39,841 bases of DNA, from IMG/VR virus record IMGVR_UViG_3300021375_000066, positions 1 to 39,841 of that record, one strand, 5' to 3'. Within the stretch, counting starts at the first letter, position 1; every line of letters starts with the position of its first letter. The notes under the pieces were generated by a model. It was not told the DNA's origin. It was given only the letters and a program-made list of their open reading frames with translations, and ran no database searches. Shown here in pieces: positions 5,428 to 14,215 of the stretch. The position numbers were made by a program, and so were the translations under genes. This stretch comes from a virus.

Positions 5428-7938
5428 ATGTATTCTCTTAATGAGCTTACTATGATTTCTGATGGTGCAAAAAGGTGGGACAAACAAGAAGAACAACTTA
5501 GAAAAAATGGGATCTTAGGATCCATTGATACTCAAATAACTAAAGGTGTTCTTCCTCTGGTCGCGCATGAGTTACTTACAGAAATTGCTACCGTTGCAAC
5601 TAACAGAGGTGCAAAACCATTTTGGTTAAAAGCTCTGGAAAACTTAGATGTAAAAACCACATCTTATATTGGTTTAAACTATGCATTTATCGGTGTAGGT
5701 CAGCAAACTGATGTTACAAACATTTGCATAAATATAGGCAAAGCAGTCTGTATTGAATTATGGTCTAAAGACTTTGAAACTACTAATAAGCCTTTATTTG
5801 ATCGTCTTTTTAATATGGCTGTGCGCAATCATAATAGCCCAAGACACAGACTTAAAGCTATATCTGCTGTCGCTCAAAGAGAAGGGTTTGGTTTAAATAG
5901 ATGGAATGCAGAACAACAACTTAATGTTGGTCAAGCTATTTTAAATGCAGTTCTTCATTCTTCAAAGCTATTTGAACTTTTTGAACTACCAAGAAAAAAT
6001 GGCAAAACGCAGCCTAAGCAATTAGGTCTAACTGAATTAGGTTCAAAGCTAGTATCTGAATTAACTGAAGATGTTAGATGGTTGTCGCCTATTTTCAAGC
6101 CTATGTTACAAAAGCCTAAAGAGTGGACAGACTTTTCTTCTGGTGCTTATCACGATACTAAACTAGCTAGTTTGGTACCACTAGTAAGAATGGCTCCTCA
6201 TGAGCAAAAGCAACGCATCGATATGCGAACTAAGTCAGGTAAAATGGACAGAGTTTATGCTTCAATTAATGCTATTCAAAATACTGAATTAGCAATTAAT
6301 AAAACTGTTTATGAGCAAGTAAAAGCTGCTTGGCATAGAGGAGATGTCATTAAAAAGTTTCCTCGTATGAAAAAAGTTAAGTTACCTAATAAAGTTAAAA
6401 ATTGGGAAGAGCTTGACACTAAGCAAAGAAAAAAAGTAAAGAAAATAAAAGAATCTATTGTTTTGAGAAATAGAGCAATTGATGCTGATATTGTAAACTT
6501 TACTTGTGATCTTCAAACTGCAGAAGACTTACTTAAGCATGATAAGTTTTATCAACCACACAACTTAGATAAGCGTGGTCGTATTTATCCTATACCTACA
6601 TTTAATCATCAGCGTGCTGATCACATACGAGCTATGTTTCAGTTTGCTAAAGGTAAACCGTTAGGTAAAGATGGTGCATATTGGCTTGCTATTAGTATAG
6701 CTAATAATGGTGACTTTGAAAAAGTAAGTAAAAAGAGTTTAGATGCTCGCATTGAGTGGGTTAATAAAAATCAAAGATCAATTTATTTGATTGGCAAAAA
6801 ACCTACACTCACTAGACACATATGGCAAAGCGCTGATAAGCCTTTTAGTTTTCTTGCAGCTTGTATTGAGTTTGCAGGATACATGGAAGAAGGTGATGAA
6901 TATGTGTCTTACTTACCTTGTTCACTTGATGGAACTAATTCAGGTGTTCAACACTATTGTGCCGCACTAAGAGATGCTGAAGGTGGCTCAACAGTAAATT
7001 TAGTACCTCATGAAATGCCTGCTGATGTTTATCAAATAGTAGCAGACAATGTATTAGATCAAATTAGATCTGATACTGAGAATATTGAGATTGCTAAAAT
7101 GTGGCTTGATTACGGTGTAACAAGATCTGTAGTTAAACGCAATGTTATGACTTTTGCTTATTCATCTGAAAAGTATGGATTTAAGCAGCAGCAAATGGAA
7201 GATCTTATGAAACCATTAGCAGACGATGTGCTTGATGGAATTTTAAGTGAACACCCATTTGGTGAAGATGGAGGTCATAAAGCAGCAAGTTATTTAGCTG
7301 ATAAAGTTTGGAAAGCTGTCAACATAGTAGTTAATAAAGCTGCTGTTGGCATGAAGTTTATTCAACGTTGTGCATCATTATGTGCACATGAAGCTAAACC
7401 ACTAACTTGGACTACTCCAATTGGGTTACCTATTGTTCATGCTTATCAACAATGGGATATAAACCGAGTACGCATATTTTTATATGATAAAGAAATAAAC
7501 TTAGCTAATGCTAGTGTTAATAGCAAAGTTACGCCTGATGGTGATGTTTATAAATGTATCATGTGTAATATACGTACTAAACCTAAAGGTACTATAGATA
7601 AAATTAAACAGCGCAATGCTGCTGCACCAAATTTTATTCATAGTTTAGACGCTAGTCACCTTATGTTTACTGTACTTGCAGGTGTTGAAGACGGTATTGA
7701 AGATTTCTTATTAATTCATGACTCATTTGCTACTCATATGGCTGATACTCAAAGGTTTTTCTATTTAATTAGAGAACAGTTTGTAGCTATGTATGAGCAT
7801 TTTGATGTTATGCAAGATCTTCATGATTCAACATTTGAGCAGTTAAGTCCTAATGGTCGAAACAACATTGTTGAAGCACCAGAAAAAGGCAACCTTAATA
7901 TAACTAAAGTATTGGAGAGTGACTATGCATTTGCGTAA
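5428..7938 (+). CDS. T7-type single-subunit RNA polymerase
   Basis: 836 residues (T7: 883), strong GGAGG ribosome binding site. It transcribes phage genes from T7-like promoters. After an N-terminal domain (about 1-300) come all catalytic motifs: D381-x-x-GR (DKRGRIYPIP), Asp D501 (LDGTNSGVQHYCAALRD), K570 and Y578 (TRSVVKRNVMTFAYSS), and HD 764-765 (LLIHDSFATHMAD). The C-terminus ESDYAFA matches the FAFA foot of T7. P2 lies directly upstream. The downstream gene overlaps its 3' end. A second polymerase-like domain is encoded at 27974-33217. Confidence 0.97.
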   Translation: MYSLNELTMISDGAKRWDKQEEQLRKNGILGSIDTQITKGVLPLVAHELLTEIATVATNRGAKPFWLKALENLDVKTTSYIGLNYAFIGVGQQTDVTNICINIGKAVCIELWSKDFETTNKPLFDRLFNMAVRNHNSPRHRLKAISAVAQREGFGLNRWNAEQQLNVGQAILNAVLHSSKLFELFELPRKNGKTQPKQLGLTELGSKLVSELTEDVRWLSPIFKPMLQKPKEWTDFSSGAYHDTKLASLVPLVRMAPHEQKQRIDMRTKSGKMDRVYASINAIQNTELAINKTVYEQVKAAWHRGDVIKKFPRMKKVKLPNKVKNWEELDTKQRKKVKKIKESIVLRNRAIDADIVNFTCDLQTAEDLLKHDKFYQPHNLDKRGRIYPIPTFNHQRADHIRAMFQFAKGKPLGKDGAYWLAISIANNGDFEKVSKKSLDARIEWVNKNQRSIYLIGKKPTLTRHIWQSADKPFSFLAACIEFAGYMEEGDEYVSYLPCSLDGTNSGVQHYCAALRDAEGGSTVNLVPHEMPADVYQIVADNVLDQIRSDTENIEIAKMWLDYGVTRSVVKRNVMTFAYSSEKYGFKQQQMEDLMKPLADDVLDGILSEHPFGEDGGHKAASYLADKVWKAVNIVVNKAAVGMKFIQRCASLCAHEAKPLTWTTPIGLPIVHAYQQWDINRVRIFLYDKEINLANASVNSKVTPDGDVYKCIMCNIRTKPKGTIDKIKQRNAAAPNFIHSLDASHLMFTVLAGVEDGIEDFLLIHDSFATHMADTQRFFYLIREQFVAMYEHFDVMQDLHDSTFEQLSPNGRNNIVEAPEKGNLNITKVLESDYAFA

Positions 7939-8176
7939 GCATGACACCACGAAAGAGTGGCAAAGACTCTATGGAGATCGTGTTCATAGAGATGACGAAA
8001 AGGATCATTGGATAGCTACTGCTGTTGCTATGGTTCTTGAAAATAAAGCTATACCCGTTGATGTCTTAGCAAATTTAGACTTACACGGAGTAAGCATTAA
8101 TTGGATTTTTAAAGAGGCAGCAAGTATGTCTCCTGATCCAGATCAAACTAATTGTTATGTTATAGGAGAAGACTAA
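7925..8176 (+). CDS. Small hypothetical protein after RNA polymerase
   Basis: 83 residues from ATG 7925, preferred over GTG 7919 because GGAG (7914-7917) lies 7 bases upstream. It overlaps the end of the RNA polymerase gene by 14 bases. It is acidic at the C-terminus and mostly helical, with KEWQRLYGDRVHRDDEKDHW near the start. I recognise no domain. The T7 counterpart region holds small inhibitors of host functions, which is only a positional hint. Confidence 0.6.
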   Translation: MHLRKHDTTKEWQRLYGDRVHRDDEKDHWIATAVAMVLENKAIPVDVLANLDLHGVSINWIFKEAASMSPDPDQTNCYVIGED

Positions 8177-8177
8177 T

Positions 8178-8693
8178 ATGGCAAAAGCTAAATATACAAG
8201 CTCTAAAGGTACGGCTATGTGGCCGTGGTTAGCAAAACCTGATACTAGGTTTGATGCTGAAGGCAAGTATAAAACTGATCTTCTAGTTAAAAAAGAAGAT
8301 GCACAAGAATTTGTTGATATGGCTAAACAAATTTTTATAGAAGAGTTTGGTGAGAAATCACTAGCAAAAGCAAAGTGGCCATTTATGAATGACGATGAAG
8401 CTGGTGGCATAAAAATACGTGCTAAGTCTAGCAAAAAACCTACATTGTTTGATGCAAAAGGTAACGTCATAAAAACAGATTTACCTGTTGGCAATGGTTC
8501 AACTATTAAATTAAGTGGAGTCATGGGAACATACTCTGCAGGAGGTAACATAGGAGTTACTGCATACCTTAATGCTGTTCAAATAATAGATCTTGTTGAA
8601 TTTGGAGGTTCTACATTTGAAGAGGAAGATGGCTATGTTCATGAAGCTACGGAGAGTGCAAGTGACGCAACGGAAGAGTTCAACGACTTTTAA
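8178..8693 (+). CDS. Single-stranded DNA-binding protein (T7 gp2.5-like)
   Basis: 171 residues (T7 gp2.5: 232). It coats single-stranded DNA at the replication fork and recruits polymerase and helicase. The N-terminal part (GTAMWPWLAKPDTRFDAEGK, YKTDLLVKKEDA) and the core KLSGVMGTYSAGGNIGVTAYL read as the OB-fold of this family. The C-terminus is strongly acidic and ends in FNDF; in gp2.5 an acidic tail with a terminal Phe contacts the replisome. It overlaps the endonuclease gene by 32 bases, matching the T7 order 2.5-3. Confidence 0.85.
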   Translation: MAKAKYTSSKGTAMWPWLAKPDTRFDAEGKYKTDLLVKKEDAQEFVDMAKQIFIEEFGEKSLAKAKWPFMNDDEAGGIKIRAKSSKKPTLFDAKGNVIKTDLPVGNGSTIKLSGVMGTYSAGGNIGVTAYLNAVQIIDLVEFGGSTFEEEDGYVHEATESASDATEEFNDF

Positions 8694-9060
8694 GAATATA
8701 AAGTTTGTTAATAACTATCGTAGTGGACTTGAAGCACAAGTAGCAGAACAACTAGATAAAACAGGTATAAAATATGAGTATGAAACAATTAGATTACCAT
8801 ACAAGCTTGATGCTAAATATATACCTGATTTTATTATAGGTGATTTAATAGTCGAGTGTAAGGGTCGCTTTACATCTGAAGATCGCAGAAAAATGCGACT
8901 AGTAAAAGAGCAACACCCAGACTTAGATATTAGGTTTGTGTTTTCACGTTCATCATCAAAAATCAATAAAGGTAGTAAAACAACATATGCTGACTGGTGT
9001 CATAAATATGGTTTTCCTTTTGCTGATAAATTAATACCAGAAATATGGTTAGGAGAGTAA
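8662..9060 (+). CDS. Endonuclease I / Holliday junction resolvase (T7 gp3-like)
   Basis: 132 residues from GTG 8662, chosen because GGAG (8651-8654) lies 7 bases upstream; a longer frame to 8593 would lie deep in the SSB gene. The enzyme resolves branched DNA and degrades host DNA. YRSGLEAQVAEQL, YIPDFIIGDLIVECKG and RFVFSRSSSKINKGSKTTYA follow T7 gp3 closely. The Asp of PDF and the E-x-K of VECKG are the metal-binding catalytic residues. The C-terminus FADKLIPEIWL also matches. Confidence 0.93.
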   Translation: MTQRKSSTTFKNIKFVNNYRSGLEAQVAEQLDKTGIKYEYETIRLPYKLDAKYIPDFIIGDLIVECKGRFTSEDRRKMRLVKEQHPDLDIRFVFSRSSSKINKGSKTTYADWCHKYGFPFADKLIPEIWLGE

Positions 9061-9276
9061 ATGTCTCAGAGTACTGAAATGTTAAGCCACATGAAACGTG
9101 GTAAAAGACTTACAAGATTAATTGCTTTGTATGAATACAGAGTTCAAAATATAACTGCAAGAATACGCGACTTAAGACAAGCCGGTTGGAATATAAAAAC
9201 CGACAAAAAGCGTGATGCGCATAATGCAATTTATGCTGAGTATTATCTCGGCAAACCTCATAAATTAGCAAATTAA
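9061..9276 (+). CDS. Small winged-helix protein (HTH_39-like)
   Basis: 71 residues, begins immediately after the endonuclease stop. RLTRLIALYEYRVQNITARI, then RDLRQAGWNIKTD, resembles the small phage helix-turn-helix family in which a recognition helix is followed by a 'LRxxGxxI.T' wing. The basic N-terminus supports DNA binding. It is the last gene before a strong terminator. The target is unknown. Confidence 0.65.
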   Translation: MSQSTEMLSHMKRGKRLTRLIALYEYRVQNITARIRDLRQAGWNIKTDKKRDAHNAIYAEYYLGKPHKLAN

Positions 9277-9280
9277 ATAG

Positions 9281-9304
9281 CGGGGCTTCGGCCCCGTTTT
9301 TTTT
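9281..9304 (+). terminator. Rho-independent terminator, UUCG loop
   Basis: Perfect stem CGGGGC / GCCCCG with the stable loop TTCG, followed by eight T. It separates the polymerase/SSB/endonuclease group from the nucleotide and replication genes. Confidence 0.95.
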
Positions 9305-9314
9305 AGGAGTTTAT

Positions 9315-10088
9315 ATGAACGCAGATTTAGTTTGGAAACAAGCACTGCAAGATTGTGCAAAAGATTATCATTATGAAAGTAGTCCAAGAGATTTAAAAAT
9401 ACGTGAAAGATTAAACTACATTTATAATGTCGACATGAAAGAACCAATAGTTTGTAACGAAGCAAGAGAACTTAATTACAAATTTATGTTTGGTGAAGCA
9501 GCATGGATTTTAAAAGGTAGAAATGATTTAGAATACATAGAAAAATTTATGAAAGGCTATGCTAAATATAGTGACGATGGCTTTACATTAAATGGTGCTT
9601 ACGGTCCTAAAATTATGGATCAATTATCATGGGCAGCAAATGAACTTAAAGAAGATAATGACTCACGACGTTGTTACATAAATATATGGCGTGAGCGTCC
9701 AGGTAAAAGTAAAGATATTCCTTGTACTACAGGTATGCAGTTTATTTTACGAGACGGCAAATTAAATGCTTTAGTTAATATGAGATCACAAGACGTAGTT
9801 TATGGAATGACATATGATATTTTTACATTTACCATGGTCGCTAAAGCTCTTCAGTTATTACTTTATTCTCATTATAATCTTATGGTTGATATAGGTGAAC
9901 TATGTGTTAGAGCAGGTTCAGCTCATATATATGAAACTGATTATGATAAAGTTGATGAGTGGCTAAGTAATGATACATATAATAGGCTTGTGCCAGAAGT
10001 ACTTAAATCAGTTTTAGGTGCATCATTAACAATTAGTGATTTATCAACAAAATTAGAAGTGTCAGGACAACACCTTGGTAATAATTGA
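9315..10088 (+). CDS. ThyA-fold dCMP (hydroxy)methylase-like enzyme
   Basis: 257 residues, AGGAG ribosome binding site. It belongs to the thymidylate synthase/pyrimidine hydroxymethylase superfamily: GAYGPKIMDQL, SRRCYINIW, nucleophile C137 (KDIPCTTGMQF), RSQDVVYGMTYDIFTFTM and AGSAHIYETDYD. The residue 31 after the Cys is D168 (YDIF). In E. coli ThyA this is N177, which selects dUMP; in T4 dCMP hydroxymethylase it is Asp179. Dispersed features therefore point to dCMP as substrate. His after the catalytic Cys (PCH) is replaced by Thr. It is coupled to a dNMP kinase. Whether the product is methyl- or hydroxymethyl-dCMP cannot be told. Confidence 0.82.
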   Translation: MNADLVWKQALQDCAKDYHYESSPRDLKIRERLNYIYNVDMKEPIVCNEARELNYKFMFGEAAWILKGRNDLEYIEKFMKGYAKYSDDGFTLNGAYGPKIMDQLSWAANELKEDNDSRRCYINIWRERPGKSKDIPCTTGMQFILRDGKLNALVNMRSQDVVYGMTYDIFTFTMVAKALQLLLYSHYNLMVDIGELCVRAGSAHIYETDYDKVDEWLSNDTYNRLVPEVLKSVLGASLTISDLSTKLEVSGQHLGNN

Positions 10089-10572
10089 AGGTGCTGATGG
10101 TACTGGCAAGACTACCTTAGGTCGTGCAATTGCAGATTATATAGGTGGTCAATATTTTCATTGTGGTTATAACGAAAAATGGAACATAGAAATATATCAT
10201 AGGCATATAGTTCACACTGCTGCTCGGTTAGAAGAGCAAGCTAATATTCCATGCGTTATAGATAGACTTGCACTAAGTGAAGAAATTTATGGGCATGCAT
10301 ATAGAGGTTGTCCTTCTTATAATACAAGTAATTTTATGAATGAAATTATAAGAGATTATAAGCCAATGCTTATTCTTTGTAGCAATGAAAATGCAGAACA
10401 AAATCATGAGCTTAATAAACTAAACCGTACTGAAATGTTTGATACTATTAAAGGTATTTCAGAAGCATATCAAAGACTTGTTTTAATGGGCAGGTATGGT
10501 CAATGGTTTAAATATGATTTTGATAAAAACAATATGAATAGTTTTATTACAAGTTATTTTAAGGAGAATTAA
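10075..10572 (+). CDS. dNMP/thymidylate kinase-like P-loop kinase
   Basis: 165 residues from TTG 10075 with AGGA 7 bases upstream, overlapping the preceding gene by 14 bases. The P-loop is IIEGADGTGKTTLG at residues 3-16. PCVIDRLALSEEIYG is the DR(Y/L) segment of thymidylate kinase-like proteins. It would phosphorylate a deoxynucleoside monophosphate. Coupling to the ThyA-fold gene suggests it acts on that enzyme's product, as the T4 gp1 kinase does for hydroxymethyl-dCMP. Substrate is inferred. Confidence 0.8.
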   Translation: MVIIEGADGTGKTTLGRAIADYIGGQYFHCGYNEKWNIEIYHRHIVHTAARLEEQANIPCVIDRLALSEEIYGHAYRGCPSYNTSNFMNEIIRDYKPMLILCSNENAEQNHELNKLNRTEMFDTIKGISEAYQRLVLMGRYGQWFKYDFDKNNMNSFITSYFKEN

Positions 10573-10961
10573 TGTCTACGTTAGTTGCAGATGTTTATGC
10601 TTTACAAGCAAAATATGGCTTTAATCACGAGCCTTTAAATAGTGAAAAACTAGCTCTTAGAGTTGATCAAGTTGAAGAAGAATTTGATGAGCTACTACAA
10701 GCCTTTCAAGACAAAGATGCTGAAGGTATGGTTGATGCTTTAATTGACATAACTGTGTTTGCATTAGGCACTCTTGCAATTGCAGGTGTCGATGTAGAAG
10801 AAGCATGGCAAGAAGTCCATATGGCTAACATGTCTAAAATACGCGGCACTAAAGAGGGTCGTGACCACAGTGGTGGTTGGGATTTAATTAAACCTAAAAA
10901 TTGGGAGGCACCAGATCATGCAGGAAACCTCGGCTTCATTCCAGACGCACTCGAACTGTGA
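10572..10961 (+). CDS. MazG-like nucleotide pyrophosphohydrolase
   Basis: 129 residues, TAATG overlap. The all-alpha NTP pyrophosphatase signature is present: VEEEFDELLQAF gives the ExxE(x)E motif and MVDALIDITVFALGTLA the second metal-binding helix with ExxD-type spacing. It would cleave an (d)NTP to the monophosphate and pyrophosphate. Next to a dCMP-type ThyA-fold enzyme and a kinase, a dCTP-hydrolysing role is possible, since the all-alpha group includes dCTPases. Nucleotide-pool housekeeping is the simpler reading. Confidence 0.82.
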   Translation: MSTLVADVYALQAKYGFNHEPLNSEKLALRVDQVEEEFDELLQAFQDKDAEGMVDALIDITVFALGTLAIAGVDVEEAWQEVHMANMSKIRGTKEGRDHSGGWDLIKPKNWEAPDHAGNLGFIPDALEL

Positions 10962-12513
10962 AGCATGCGGAAGCAGCGATGCAAAGGCTATCTATGATGA
11001 TGGCCACGCATACTGTTTTGCGTGTAATAAATATTATGGAGGAGAAGATCAAGAACTTAATAGCACGCCAACTGAGTTCTCCAAAACTACGGCCTCGAAT
11101 AACCAAGCAGCGCAAGCGGTATACTCGCAAGGTAAAGTTCAAGAGCTCAAAAGCCGAAATATCTCAGCAGACACAGCAAGGCATTTTGGCTATAAAGTTG
11201 GTAGTGGTAGACATCTTGCTCCTTATTATAAAAATGGCAAACTTATTGCGCTTAAAACGCGCGACCAAAATAAAAATTTTAGTGTTGTTGGTGAAGGTTC
11301 AAAGCTACCACTCTTTGGACAAAACTTACAAAGCAAAGGTAAGAGACTGTTTGTAGTTGAAGGTGAACTAGATGCACTTTCTTTATCTCAGGCATTAGGA
11401 AATAAATGGCCTGTAGTATCTGTACCTAATGGAGCAAAGTCAGCTTCAGAAGCCATTAGAAGAGAACTAGAGTACATCATGAACTTTGAGACAGTTGTCT
11501 TTATGTTTGATGAAGATAAACCAGGTCAAGAAGCAGTTGCACAATGCGCTGAATTGCTTGAACCAGGTAAAGCTCATGTAGCTAATTTACCTCTAAAAGA
11601 CGCAAGCGAAATGCTTAAAAATAATAGAGTTAAAGAATTAATTAAAGCAGCATGGGACGCTCCAGTTTATAGACCTGATGGTATAGTAGCAGCAAAAGAT
11701 CTTTTCCACTTAGTGGCAACGGAAGATAACGTAACAAGTATACCTTATCCTTACGATTTTATGAATGATAAAACAAAAGGTCTTAGAAAAGGCGAACTTG
11801 TAACTATTACTGCAGGCAGTGGTATCGGCAAGTCAGCTTTTGTTCGTGAAATTGCTCATCACTTATTAACTCAAGGAGATAAAGTTGGTTTACTCTTTTT
11901 GGAAGAAAGTATTAAAAGAACTCTTACAGGCTTGGTCAGTATTGACATTAATAAACCACTTCACATTGATAGATCCGGTGTTGAAGTTAATCAAATACGT
12001 AAGTCTTTTGACAATTTGTTCTCTAATGGGAACTGTTTTGTTTACGATCATTTTGGCAGCGTTACTCTCGAGCATGTCCTTGCTAAGTTACGTTACTTGG
12101 CCCACGGAGAACAGTGTAATTGGATTATCATTGATCATCTTTCCATTATGGTTAGTGGTCTTGATGTACCTGATGAGAGAAAAGCGATTGATATGATTAT
12201 GACTAAACTGCGTACATTTGTTGAAGAAACAGGTGTAGGCATGTTGTTAGTCTCACACTTGCGACGACCTGAAGGAAACAAAGGTTTTGAAGATGGTGCG
12301 CAAGTATCACTAAATTCTTTGCGAGGTTCACATTCAATAGGTCAGTTATCAGATATGGTAATTGGTTTAGAACGTGATCAACAATCGCAAAGCAATGAAA
12401 CTGTAGTGCGTGTAGTCAAAAATAGATTTACAGGTGCAACAGGTATGGCCGGAAGCCTCATGTATAATGAGGAAACTGGTAGATTGGAGAGTATAGATGC
12501 AGTTGGTTTTTGA
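10918..12513 (+). CDS. Primase-helicase (T7 gp4-like)
   Basis: 531 residues (T7: 566), GGAGG 10 bases upstream, 44-base overlap with the MazG-like gene. It makes RNA primers and unwinds DNA as a ring. The N-terminal zinc ribbon has C14, C17, C33 and C36. The TOPRIM domain has E148 (VVEGELDALSL) and VFMFDEDKPGQEA. The linker precedes a RecA/DnaB helicase with Walker A GSGIGKS (K305), LFLEES, Walker B IIIDHLSIM, and the motif LRGSHSIGQLSDMVIGLER. The C-terminus is short and not strongly acidic. Confidence 0.96.
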   Translation: MQETSASFQTHSNCEACGSSDAKAIYDDGHAYCFACNKYYGGEDQELNSTPTEFSKTTASNNQAAQAVYSQGKVQELKSRNISADTARHFGYKVGSGRHLAPYYKNGKLIALKTRDQNKNFSVVGEGSKLPLFGQNLQSKGKRLFVVEGELDALSLSQALGNKWPVVSVPNGAKSASEAIRRELEYIMNFETVVFMFDEDKPGQEAVAQCAELLEPGKAHVANLPLKDASEMLKNNRVKELIKAAWDAPVYRPDGIVAAKDLFHLVATEDNVTSIPYPYDFMNDKTKGLRKGELVTITAGSGIGKSAFVREIAHHLLTQGDKVGLLFLEESIKRTLTGLVSIDINKPLHIDRSGVEVNQIRKSFDNLFSNGNCFVYDHFGSVTLEHVLAKLRYLAHGEQCNWIIIDHLSIMVSGLDVPDERKAIDMIMTKLRTFVEETGVGMLLVSHLRRPEGNKGFEDGAQVSLNSLRGSHSIGQLSDMVIGLERDQQSQSNETVVRVVKNRFTGATGMAGSLMYNEETGRLESIDAVGF

Positions 12514-14215
12514 TATTGAAGCTGACAATTTTTTAGATAAATTAACAAGAATACATTGCATAGTTACTAAGGACGTTAAAACCGGTGAAATGGTTAGCTA
12601 TCGTCCTCACCAAATAGACGACGCGATAAAAGCATTAGAAAATGCAGACGAAATAATAGGTCATAACGTTATAGGTTATGATGTACCGGCAATACAAAAG
12701 CTTTACTTTAAATTTAAGCCAAAAAAAGTAACCGATACATTAGTTCTTTCTCGCCTTATATGGCCTAATATTAAAGACAAAGACTTTTTACAAAAACCAG
12801 ACAACATGCCTACTAAATTATATGGAAGATATAGTTTAGCAGCTTGGGGTTACAGATTAGGAAACTACAAGGAAAACTATGCAGACGATTTCACTGAATA
12901 CAACGAAGAGATGCTTACTTACTGCCAGCAAGACGTTAGTGTTACTAACAGCCTTTATACTCATTGCCGCAATGCCGGGATTAATAACAGTGCTGAAGTA
13001 CTCGAACACAATATAGCAGAAGTGTGCTCAAAAATGGAAGCAACAGGCTTTCACTTTAATACCGTTGCAGCAGCTGATCTGTATGGTCAGCTTGCTGCAA
13101 AGCGAGATACAATTAAAAAGTATATGGAGGAAAACTTTGAAGGAACTATTAAAACGTTTAAAACTAAGCCTTCAGTTACAATACCCTTTAATCCGTCTAG
13201 CAGACAACAAATTGCTAATCAATTTATCAACAAATACCAATGGAAGCCGAAAGACTGGACACCAGCCGGTCAGCCTCGAATTGATGAGGAAACGCTAAGC
13301 AAACTAGATTATCCTGAAGCTAAACAGCTTGCAGAATATTTCTTACTTGAAAAGCGCATCGGCATGATTGCGGAGGGAAACAATGGCTACTTACGACTTA
13401 TCGATGGCTGTTCCAAACTCAGGGGTAGGTATATCACAAACGGAGCTATCACAGGACGAGCAACTCACTTTAGCCCAAACTTGGCACAAGTGCCCTCATT
13501 GCGGGTGCCTTACGGTAGCGAAATTAGAAAGTGTTTTACCGTGCCAGATGGGTGGTCAATGGTCGGCTGCGACTTGTCGGGTATCGAGCTTAGATGCCTT
13601 GCGCACTACTTATCTAAATGGGATAAAGGAAATTATGCCAATATAATTTTATCAGCTGATATTCATACTGCAAATCAAGAAGCAGCAGGATTACCTGATA
13701 GAGATGCTGCTAAGAAGTTTATTTATACTCTTGTATATGGTGGCGGTGATCAAAAGTTAGGTGAAATTATTGGTAAAGGTAGAGATGCAGGAAGACTTAT
13801 GAAAAATAAGTTTTTTAAGTCAATACCTGCATTTAATGCTTTACGATCAGCAGTTGAAAGTGCGTTAGATATAAAAGGTCATTTAATTGGATTAGATGGG
13901 CGACTACTTTATCCACGTTCACAACACGCAGCATTAAATACTTTATTACAATCTGCAGGAGCACTTATAGCCAAACAATGGTTAATAATTGCTTTTGAAG
14001 ATATTAGCAAAACTTATGAACATGGTTGGGGTAATCAATTTGTATTTTCAGGTTGGATACATGACGAGGTTCAAGTGTCTTGCAGAAAGGAAATAGCAGA
14101 AGATGTCGGTAATAGACTTAGAAGAGCAGCGGAAAAAGCTGGAGAGCACTTTAAGTTCAGATGTAAAGTTGACGCAGAGTACGGCATCGGAACTGATTGG
14201 TCAGCAACCCACTAA
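12497..14215 (+). CDS. Family A DNA polymerase (T7 gp5-like)
   Basis: 572 residues (T7: 704), overlaps the helicase by 17 bases. The 3'-5' exonuclease is intact: D6 and E8 (VFDIEAD), HNVIGYDVPAI, and YCQQDVSVT. The polymerase domain has GAITGRATHFSPNLAQVP, motif A CDLSGIELRCL, motif B RDAAKKFIYTLVYGGGDQ and motif C HDEVQVS. Y410 in KKFIY equals T7 Tyr526 / E. coli Phe762. The shorter length suggests a reduced thumb; no thioredoxin-binding insert was identified, so processivity may be organised differently. Confidence 0.95.
   Translation: MQLVFDIEADNFLDKLTRIHCIVTKDVKTGEMVSYRPHQIDDAIKALENADEIIGHNVIGYDVPAIQKLYFKFKPKKVTDTLVLSRLIWPNIKDKDFLQKPDNMPTKLYGRYSLAAWGYRLGNYKENYADDFTEYNEEMLTYCQQDVSVTNSLYTHCRNAGINNSAEVLEHNIAEVCSKMEATGFHFNTVAAADLYGQLAAKRDTIKKYMEENFEGTIKTFKTKPSVTIPFNPSSRQQIANQFINKYQWKPKDWTPAGQPRIDEETLSKLDYPEAKQLAEYFLLEKRIGMIAEGNNGYLRLIDGCSKLRGRYITNGAITGRATHFSPNLAQVPSLRVPYGSEIRKCFTVPDGWSMVGCDLSGIELRCLAHYLSKWDKGNYANIILSADIHTANQEAAGLPDRDAAKKFIYTLVYGGGDQKLGEIIGKGRDAGRLMKNKFFKSIPAFNALRSAVESALDIKGHLIGLDGRLLYPRSQHAALNTLLQSAGALIAKQWLIIAFEDISKTYEHGWGNQFVFSGWIHDEVQVSCRKEIAEDVGNRLRRAAEKAGEHFKFRCKVDAEYGIGTDWSATH

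Noticed and set aside
7468-7490. A ninth class 2 motif (TACGCATATTTTTATATGATA) inside the RNA polymerase gene
   Set aside because: It matches copy g in the left half, but it is coding sequence (RVRIFLYDKE), lacks the TTTCA lead and has no gene start downstream. Chance similarity is likely.
8593-8661. Extended N-terminus of the endonuclease gene
   Set aside because: The longer frame starts with TTG deep in the SSB gene without a ribosome binding site, and T7 gp3 similarity begins only after the GTG at 8662.
9315-10088. Simple annotation as thymidylate synthase
   Set aside because: The residue that selects dUMP is Asp and not Asn, so ThyA activity is less likely than a dCMP-type activity.
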